Of a DNA stretch of 64,000 nt, positions 56,558 through 64,000 are shown in pieces (the first letter of the stretch is position 1; every line of letters begins with the position of its first letter). The stretch comes from Cricetomys ansorgei (lineage: Eukaryota; Chordata; Mammalia; Rodentia; Nesomyidae), in assembly GCA_026225945.1 (NCBI GenBank), contig JAMJFZ010000239.1:27367501-27431500 (forward strand). The letters are read 5' to 3'. A program made the translations under genes and the position numbers. Below the pieces are notes generated by a model. It saw only the letters and a list, made by a program, of their open reading frames with translations. It ran no database searches and had not been told where the DNA came from.

Positions 56558-58361
56558 AATCCATGCCACTGTATATTTGCCCCCATGTGGATATGGCCCA
56601 AATTTGCAGCAACTTTGTTGAGAAGTGGAGACTAGCAGGTGAAGTGTTTGGTGAAAGATGTCTTACATAACACTTCTTAATGCGCAGTAACAGTCAGGCA
56701 GGAATGATGATGTACACTCTCAGTTAAATAGCCTAAGGTACATTATCTAATTTGCTTTTGTTAAATGTCTGTATAACTAAATTCCCAAACTAGAACAACA
56801 CAAAACATACAGTGACTACAAAATAATATGACAGTGCCACAGTAGCAGTAAAGTCCTTAATCTCTTTTATGTCTGACCACATACATCATACTTTTAACAT
56901 ACGGCAATAATGATAGTCAGCAACATCCATAATGTGAGTTAATTATATAATTTCTATGATGTTCATCCACATTGTGTGCATTCCCTGCTTTTCATTATTA
57001 AAGTTCTTACAACATCTTGTGATTCTTATAAGAAGGTAAACTATCTTTCTGTCCTAATTAGAATATAAAGCAAAGGAACTTGCTCACTTTCCAATATATA
57101 AATTAGCAAACATGCTAAATTTTCAAGGCAATATCTGCTTCAAATATTACAATGTCTCTTAGTTAGAATTAGTTGAATAAATTTCCCCCATTATTAAATT
57201 CTTCCCACTTTACAACTTCTCCCCACTGTAATAATCCACCTTTCACGGCTCCTCACTGTTGAAAAATAACCAAACTTCTCCATAGCACAGTTTCCTGTAG
57301 ACAAAAAGAAAAGAGTATCTCTGCCTTCTTCTGTCACTTCATGGGCCTTAGAAGATTCCTCTGCTGTACCTGTGAGTCCAAAAGAGATACATCTTAATGT
57401 AATCTAAGGTCCAGTGTGTCTTTCTCCTCTGTCTCAGCTTTCAGCAGAGATAGCTGTTGGAAAGCCTGTGTTATATGGTCAAAGATGTGAATGGCCTTGA
57501 CGTTATCTTTCCTTAACAACTATATATTAAGAAGGTACCCTGTGAAGAGCCTTGGCTAGTTTTCTACAATGCCTAGCTTTCCTCCTGAGATACCACTACT
57601 TGAGTACCAAAAACTCATTCTTTAATTTTAATTCCTGTTTTCAACACTACTGTATACATAAGTTTTTCTCTTCTGTCTGACTTTTCTATTCAGATTATCT
57701 ATTATTGGTTTCTTCCTTGTTTTTTGGATGTGCCCTGGAGGAACTTTGTTTTTTTTTGACACTAAAATCTTTGGGCAAGACTTACCCTTCCTCACACATG
57801 GACTGACTGTGAGACTATTAAAGAAGTCTTCATTCCTTCCATCTGTGAAACTTACTCCTGTTGGTTAGTGCTTGGTTGGTGGAGACTAGGAGAAATATAG
57901 AGAAGGAATTCTATACAAGAATACACATATGTAAAGTCAAACCCAAGAATGCTGTTAATTATCCAAGGCTGAGACACCTTCACCACTGCCCCTCCCCCAG
58001 AAGTGCAACTGCAGACTTGTGACTGTGGGTTCACCCTAGGTGAAGTAGTTTGTTGCTAGTGATGTTATTATGTGATAGTTGTCTTCTAGTTACATGTTTT
58101 GAGATCACTGAAATTAATGTTTACAAGTAGAAGATTCACTGTCTAATGGGTTGGCAGTTTGCTTTACAATGTTACTTGCTACTTATTTCATTATCATTTT
58201 CTATGAGATTTATACTCAAATTTGTTGAGCTTTGATGTCATCCTGTGCTCACAAGGGCCTAGTGTGGTGCTGGAGCCATTGGGCTTTGCTCAAGCATCTA
58301 GTTCTTTAGTGTAGCTCTCTCAAGCTAGGTTGAAAGAGTTTCTTTGTCGCTGCCTCTGTTT
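56558..58361. other. Unique sequence, no gene seen
   Basis: About 1.8 kb with no recognised repeat. The stretch 57190-57480 is slightly less AT-rich but has no open frame of note. Confidence 0.5.
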
Positions 58362-58396
58362 CTATGTCTGTCTGTCTGTCTGTCTGTTTGTCTCTC
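58362..58396. repeat. (TCTG)n/(TC)n microsatellite
   Basis: Eight TCTG-like units followed by a TC run. It lies at the tail side of an antisense B4 SINE, from which it probably grew. Confidence 0.85.
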
Positions 58397-58409
58397 TCTC
58401 TATCTCTTT

Positions 58410-58423
58410 TTCATGTGTGTGTT

Positions 58424-58459
<36 letters not shown>

Positions 58460-58858
58460 TGTGTATGTGTATGTGTCTGTTTCTGTGGCTATGGCTTTGT
58501 GTATAATTGCATGCATGAGGAGGCCGTAAGACAACTTTTGGTATAATATCTCAAGTACCACTCATCATGTTTATTGTTTGTTGTTTTGTTTGTTTTTTTG
58601 TCCTGTTTTGTTTTGTTTTTGTTTTTGTTTTTTGTCAGATTTTCTCATCGTACTAGATAGAACTTACTAAATGGGCTAGGCTGGCTGGCCGAGGGACCTA
58701 CTTATCTCTTCCTCCCCTGTACTGGGATTACAAGTATATACCACCTGCTTTTGTTTGTTTTGTTTTGTTCTGTTTTACATGATTTCTGGGGATCAAATTC
58801 AGGTTCATATGCTTGCAAGGCAAGAAGTCTCCTCACTGAGCATTCTCCTCTGCTCATG
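58410..58858 (-). mobile_element. B4 SINE, antisense, with (TG)n tail
   Basis: Starts on the left with a (TG)n tract (58413-58490), then B4 sequence in reverse: GGGCTAGGCTGGCTGGCC, CTTCCTCCCCTGTACTGGGA, TTACAAGTATATACCACC, GGGGATCAAATTCAGGTTCA, TATGCTTGCAAGGCAAGAAG and CTCCTCACTGAGCATTCTCC. A (GTTTT)n patch at 58568-58638 has expanded at the internal T-rich part. Confidence 0.85.
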
Positions 58859-59649
58859 AAGAATGATTTTGCAGGCATTCTTAGTTACTAACAGCAATTC
58901 CAACATTATTTCCTGAGCCCCTAATTTGTTCCTCAATTCCTATTAAGGTTTTTGTCTTTTCATGCTTGTATTCTTCTTTCTCATAAATATTTGTGATTGG
59001 TTCCCCTCTTCGTGGTGAGGAAGAGTTCAAGATTAATTAATTATTTGTCTTATGTTTTGATATCAACTTCACCATTTCTTCAATGCCAATCTCATAAACT
59101 GATAATTCAACAAGGGACACCTCTTTTCAACCTATATTTGTAAAGCCTGATACACTATATTCCAGAAAATTTCTCTTCTTTTAATCCTTAAATTCATTTA
59201 CACTGAAAAATCAGAAATATTTTTTCTCAACTTTGGCTCTTCACTAATGTTTTTTAGTACTTTATGGATTAAAAGCTGCCTTTTGCCCTAGCCATTAATC
59301 CAGAATGGGTTTCCCAATGATTAGCAAAGGTCTCATTTAGCCTCATCTTGCAAAATTCTTGGAAATACAGGCAGGCACCATCACTTATGATGTTTTTTTT
59401 TCCTAATATTTTTTCCCAATAGATTTCCCAGAACCGTTACCTTGCTTTAATTACAGATATTAAAACTGGCATTTATGACCCAAAAATTATGAGTTAAATA
59501 ACAAAATATCCAATGATTAAGTAAATAGATAAAGTACAAGAATAACTTGAGTTTCCATTCTTAAGTAGAGCAGAACATTAACTAAATTAGTGAACTACTG
59601 TCAATCATATATTGAACATCATTTTCAGCCACAATTCTTTAGTATTTAA
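58859..59649. other. AT-rich sequence without recognised features
   Basis: No gene or repeat is recognised. Confidence 0.55.
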
Positions 59650-59905
59650 AAATATTGTTTCTTCTTGGGAAGGGAACGTCAGTTTCCTTTGAGGCTGTGC
59701 CCCTGGTAGATAACCAAAATCTAGTGGATGGCCCCACACCCACGAGTAGTTGCTTAGCATAAACTAGACTCAGTGAATTATTTAAGAAAAAGAACAGAGG
59801 ACACAAATTTTGGGAGGGGGTCAGAAGTGGGGTATGGAGTTAGGGAATGAATATGATCAAAATACATTGAGTGAGATTTTCAAAGAATTCGTTAAAAGGC
59901 ACACA
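59650..59905 (+). mobile_element. Rodent L1 3'UTR and 3' end
   Basis: GATGGCCCCACACCCACGAG, AGTAGTTGCTTAGCATAAAC, TAGACTCAGTGAATTA and GAACAGAGGACACAAATTTT are followed by GGGAGGGGGTCAG and GAATATGATCAAAATACATT. TTTTCAAAGAATTCGTTAAA follows. This is the terminal part of a rodent L1 in sense, well enough kept to be one of the younger L1 pieces here. The tail passes into a short CA run. Confidence 0.8.
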
Positions 59906-60134
59906 CACACATACATGTACACAAAGTTTTACAGGACATTGACAGGATATCTGGGATATGGTATTTATCTAACAACATAGATAAAATATGTCAATGATGA
60001 GCACCTAACACAAATTATTCAAGATAAGCTAAAGAGGCTATGGTAACAAAAAAAATCACAAAAAATCTGATCATTTAAATAAGAATTTACCTCTCACTTT
60101 CACTATATGTATTAAAGTTAACAAGGGATATATG
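59906..60134. other. Unique AT-rich sequence
   Basis: No gene or repeat is recognised. Confidence 0.5.
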
Positions 60135-60300
60135 CATCCAGGCATGGTAATACATTCCTCTGGTTCTAAAATATAAGAAGCAGAGGCAATAGGACAACCA
60201 CAACTCTGAAGGCAGCTTGGTCTACATAGAAAACATCAGGCCAGTCAGACTATGTAGCGAGGCACTGCACCAAGAACAAAGAAAGGAAAATCAATCGAAC
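60135..60300 (+). mobile_element. B1 SINE
   Basis: CCAGGCATGGTAATACATTC, AAGAAGCAGAGGCAATAGGA, GGCAGCTTGGTCTACATAGA, AAACATCAGGCCAGTCAGAC and ATGTAGCGAGGCACTGCACC follow B1 in order, ending in an A-rich tail. Moderately diverged. Confidence 0.8.
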
Positions 60301-63300
60301 AAAGAAACAAATGAAATATCTGCTAATGGTAGATATCTGTGGCCATGGAGGGAAAGATGACCCTTCTCAACAAAGATGCTCCATGACTAAAATGACAGCA
60401 AGAAGGGAGCCTGGGTATCATATCCCGGCCCATGCTCACTGTTGTTTATATTTTTCTGCCCACCCGTTGCTCTAAATTGCCAGGAGGAATGAATACTATG
60501 TGCTTGCATTCCAGATAACCATTATGTTCTGCCATCTTAGTAAATACAAACAGGAAAGGATCTCTGATGTTGTGACCATTTGCATTAGATGTTAAGTCTG
60601 GAAAGAAAGCAAGTGAAATGGAAATCATGTGATTGAATCAAGATTCAGCTGTGCTATTCTGTACTTTAAGACTTTCTGATGTTTGTTAGAAAATATAATT
60701 TAAAAGTTGGCTTAAAATTATTAAAACAATTATAAACATAAAACAATTTAGTACTTAAATATTTGAAATGAAGGCGATTTTTACTTGTTTCACGTAAAGG
60801 AATAAGTTTAATCAAAAATGACAATGTTTATGCTTCTCCTTTATCAAACATAAATCCTGTAATGTCAGGAAAATGGGTTGGGCTGCTTGCAGTTAAAGTT
60901 TTAGATCTTAAAATTTGTTCTATGAGTAACTGAATATTATCAAAACATGACCAAAACACTTGAAATTACAGAAGATTGTTTGCACACATATAAGTAAATA
61001 ATTATATGCTCAAATAGTTGCACAACATACATTTGTATAAATCAACCATAAGAAAAGTAAGGGACACAATCATCTAGATATCTTTTTAGTTAGAAATTAT
61101 TAAACAGAAATTTTTATTTTGACACACATACTTCCTCTTGGATGTTAACAATTAGTATGGAGTGGTTGGGTGGTTTGTTTATTCAGTAAAAGAAGAACAG
61201 AAATTGCAAACTGATTTCAAAATACAAAACAACATCACACATTGGTTTCATTGGCCCGAACACTAGTTGCACGTCAATGACTAAGAAAGTTCAAGTCTAT
61301 CCCCCTTGGGTCTTTTCAGCCTGGCTTAGATGCAGCCACAAAGGGATCTACATCTTCCTCTCATCGGTCATCCCTGGTCATGGTCTTCCTCGACTAATTT
61401 TTGTTGAAAGTATTCAGAATTATACTTTGCTCTCTATAATTTTTGTTGCTAATAACCATTCTTATAACTCACCATATGTCTCGTTTGTTAGCTCTCTGAA
61501 ATTATTATGCTAGATTATTTTTCAGAGAAATATAGTTTTGGTCTTCAAGTTCTAAGTGACTTGACTCACATAGTATTTATTTCTGTTTGACTTTATTAAT
61601 TCATTTATCTATTCTGTCTGTTACATATTAACAGCATTTGGGGCATGTCTACTTGCCAGGCTCTATAATAGGTCTGAAGGCCAAAAAAGTGGAGATCAAC
61701 TTTATTTAATGGCCACGAAATATATGATCATGATAGAATATTAAATTATACAATCAAGTGAACTCTATTTTTCTTGAAGATCAAAGTAGTGATAAACCCT
61801 GATTTAAGTCCTTAGAGACCTTTTTTTTTTTTATGGAGCTGGCAATTCACCTAAAACTTAAAAGAATGATTTCATTTTAACCTGAGGTACATTAGAGGAA
61901 AGAATATTTTATTTAATGCATGAAAAACATAAAGACTCTAGGCATTAAGCTATTACTGCATGCTGTAGTTTAAGAAAGTAAGTTTTAAAGTGGAAACAAT
62001 AGCATATGAGGTTTGGAAAGAGGTAAATGATAGTGATTTCAATAGAAAGACGATTACTTTTAATTGGTTTATTTTGCTTGTCTTATTTTTCTCATGTTAT
62101 TTTGGAATACTAAGTCTTCACATATGTTCAGAAATTTATGTTATTCCCAGAGAGTTTTATAAAACATATGAATTTCTCTGAAAGACCTTTTAAAAGTACC
62201 ACAAGGTTTGACATATCTGACTTTAAAAGATTACTTTAACAACTCCTGGAATTATTAGCTAAAACAAGAGTAGGATAAGAGACAGAAAAGAAAAATATTA
62301 TAATTTTTTGGACAACAGATGATATCCTGAATGAAGCTAAGGAAATGGTAGCTGAATCTAAACAATAAAATATAATTGTTTAAATGCAGGCAAGGGAGAG
62401 CTTATATAAGTAGTGGTAGTTAAGGTAAGGGCAGACGTGCAGATCCCTTCTGTTTTATTGTTGATGTTGTTTATATTCTTTAATTTGATAATCAAATGGA
62501 CTTTGGGTGTCACTAATCATAAAATCGTAATAATCATAAAAATCATAGAAAGGGTACAGATCGACATGTAACATTTTGCGGGGGGAGAGGTTCAGTGGAG
62601 GTTTGCACAAGAAATGGTAATTTTATTAGAAGTCATTGTTCTAGATTATTTTGAAGCCATTTTTTTCCTAACATGTTTGTAAGCGACCAAATGCCGATCC
62701 TTACTAACTCTAGGGCTATATGAGATAGAGTAAACCATGAAAGAAACAGAAATAAAATGAAGTGCCCACTTGTATCTCTAAAATCCTGGTCATTATTGCC
62801 TTATAGTGTAGTTTCATGATTCAAGCTTTGTTTGGGGATCCATAATCCAATCCTGAGTGGTAAGTAAAAGTTCCAAGGATAGGTTGAAGGGACTGTCAAT
62901 AGAACTGAACCATTTCATCTCAGGTCAGGTTTACCATCAATTTAACCCTTTCTTCTCGCTGCCTAAATCACCATTAGTTTACCGTGACCCGAGTATTAAT
63001 TATTTATGGTAGCGTTTTTGTTTGGAAGTGAGAGTAGAGCAGGTGGCAGCTTGAACATGGAGATGTAGCTGAGAATTATTGTTGCTTCATTTCTGGGGTG
63101 GGGCAGATGTTACAATCATAGAGGACACACTGTGCCTTATAAAAGCACTACTTTAAATTGGTGGTTTAATTGTGTACTGATCCAAAAGAGTTAGTCACAA
63201 AGAAAAATGTAAATATATGATACTAGTAAAATGGTGTCTCCATAAGAAAAGCAAAGAGATTGCACGGATAAATTATTCTAGAATTTGAGTATGTCTTAGA

Positions 63301-64000
63301 ACACAATTAACGAACGTGAAGTGAACCTTCATAAATACCTGTTGAGGAGTCACTGGGAGACAGGGTCCTGGGAGAGAACATTGTATTTCAATTAGTGTTG
63401 AGAGGAGAAGGAAACCACCACAGAAGCTATTTAGCATAAGTGTCCCAAATCAGACGCTAGGGATGAGATTATGAATATTACACGTGAGGGTTGGGAGACT
63501 CCCAAGGGCAACATCATATTTCTATAGATGCCACCTGCCTCATGTATAAACTACTAGCAAATTCCAGATGAGCACATGCACATTTTTTTAATAAATGCTT
63601 GCAGTTGAGATCTCTAAAACTGTTCATCACCCTTAGCAATTTGCAAATTTAAAAAATCTTTGAGATTTTATCATACCCAAGGCAGAATAGCTAAGATTTA
63701 GAAAACCAAGTGTTTTGATAATTGATGATTTATTATATGCAGCTCCACTGTGATTTTTTCCTCTTTTTATTTTAACCATTTCTATGCATTTAAATTGTCT
63801 CTTACAAGGAGATTTTTTTTTCTTGAGTGCTTGGAAAATACATTCTATTTCTAACATAGCTAATGGTTTCTTGAAAATCTCAGAATGCACATTTGACTTA
63901 AGTATAAAATTAATGAACACTTTTTTAATCTTTTGAATAATAGTCATCTAAGCAGTGCTCATATGGACTTACAGAGACTGAAGCTGCAATCACTGAGCGT
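60301..64000. other. Repeat-poor 3.7-kb block, no gene seen
   Basis: No SINE, L1 or LTR is recognised. A T11 run lies near 61821-61831. A TATA-like CTTATATAAGTAG (62400-62412) has no supporting promoter context. Frames 61277-61513 (plus) and 63633-63947 (minus, 104 codons, lysine-rich) show no domain, and the latter reads T-rich DNA backwards. The block runs out of the window. Confidence 0.5.

Noticed and set aside
58344..58546. Cysteine/valine-rich frames
   Set aside because: They translate the (TCTG)n and (TG)n tail of an antisense B4 SINE.
62400..62420. TATA-like CTTATATAAGTAG as a promoter
   Set aside because: No downstream exon, CpG enrichment or conserved initiator is visible; AT-rich DNA yields such motifs often.
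63633..63947. 104-codon lysine-rich minus-strand frame
   Set aside because: No recognisable domain or splice signals; composition follows the T-rich plus strand.
1..64000. CRISPR arrays, operons, phage or plasmid features
   Set aside because: None are present; SINE, L1 and microsatellite content shows mammalian nuclear DNA.

Overview
This window looks like non-coding nuclear DNA from a muroid (mouse-, rat-, hamster- or vole-like) rodent. The evidence is a mix of rodent SINEs (B1, B2/B3, B4 and one ID element), rodent-type L1 3' ends, and several rodent dispersed repeats. Beneath these lie older mammal-wide relics: L1M, MIR/L2, an MLT1 LTR and MER5A. The species cannot be fixed from sequence alone. 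I see no young, intact mouse-type L1 and few crisp B1 copies. All family names come from reading the sequence against remembered consensus patterns, not from a database search.

I found no protein-coding gene, tRNA, rRNA, CpG island or convincing promoter. The longest ATG-initiated open frame is 169 codons (20052-20561, minus strand). It lies partly over an old repeat and is probably chance. The only frame with recognisable protein similarity is a decayed L1 ORF1p C-terminal piece within 18996-19259. The DNA is AT-rich with broken repeats, as expected of a gene desert or the inside of a very large intron.

Layout: 1-370 LTR-like fragment; 1.4-2.4 kb L1 3' piece with a (TCTA)n tail; 3.3-3.7 kb B4; 3.9-5.2 kb MIR/L2 relics around a large TC-rich dispersed repeat (copy A); 7.7 kb ID; 8.4-9.3 kb old L1 3' end with a C8G8 palindrome; 11.3-11.7 kb L1; 12.2-12.9 kb rodent L1 tail split by an LTR-like insertion (copy 1); 14.6-15.9 kb L1 ORF2 relic with B3 beside it and B2 inside it; 16.0-16.3 kb MLT1; 18.65-19.35 kb LTR-like copy 2 then L1 ORF1; 19.8-20.05 kb tandem duplication around (AG)n; 21.4 kb B3; 25.0 kb MER5A; 26.0 kb B4; 27.3 kb B1; 30.4-31.0 kb L1; 31.4-32.3 kb a solo LTR with 6-bp target duplication; 32.9-33.5 kb LTR-like copy 3 (inverted) and MER5A; 34.2-36.35 kb B1-like, L1 3' pieces and a 1.3-kb rodent repeat; 36.9-38.3 kb L1 ORF2 relic with an old B1 inside it; 39.0-39.2 kb small L1 with a 5' inversion; 39.2-43.5 kb repeat-poor; 45.2 kb B1-like; 46.4-47.3 kb TC-rich repeat copy B; 48.9-49.2 and 51.7-52.1 kb rodent dispersed repeats; 53.8, 54.9 and 58.4 kb B4/B3/B4; 59.65-59.9 kb L1 tail; 60.1 kb B1; 60.3-64.0 kb repeat-poor.

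Nothing here works together as a gene system. The informative content is transposon history (nested insertions, a solo LTR, repeated lineage families, a local duplication) and a few repeat-poor blocks where conserved non-coding DNA might sit. I did not find a previously undescribed biological system.
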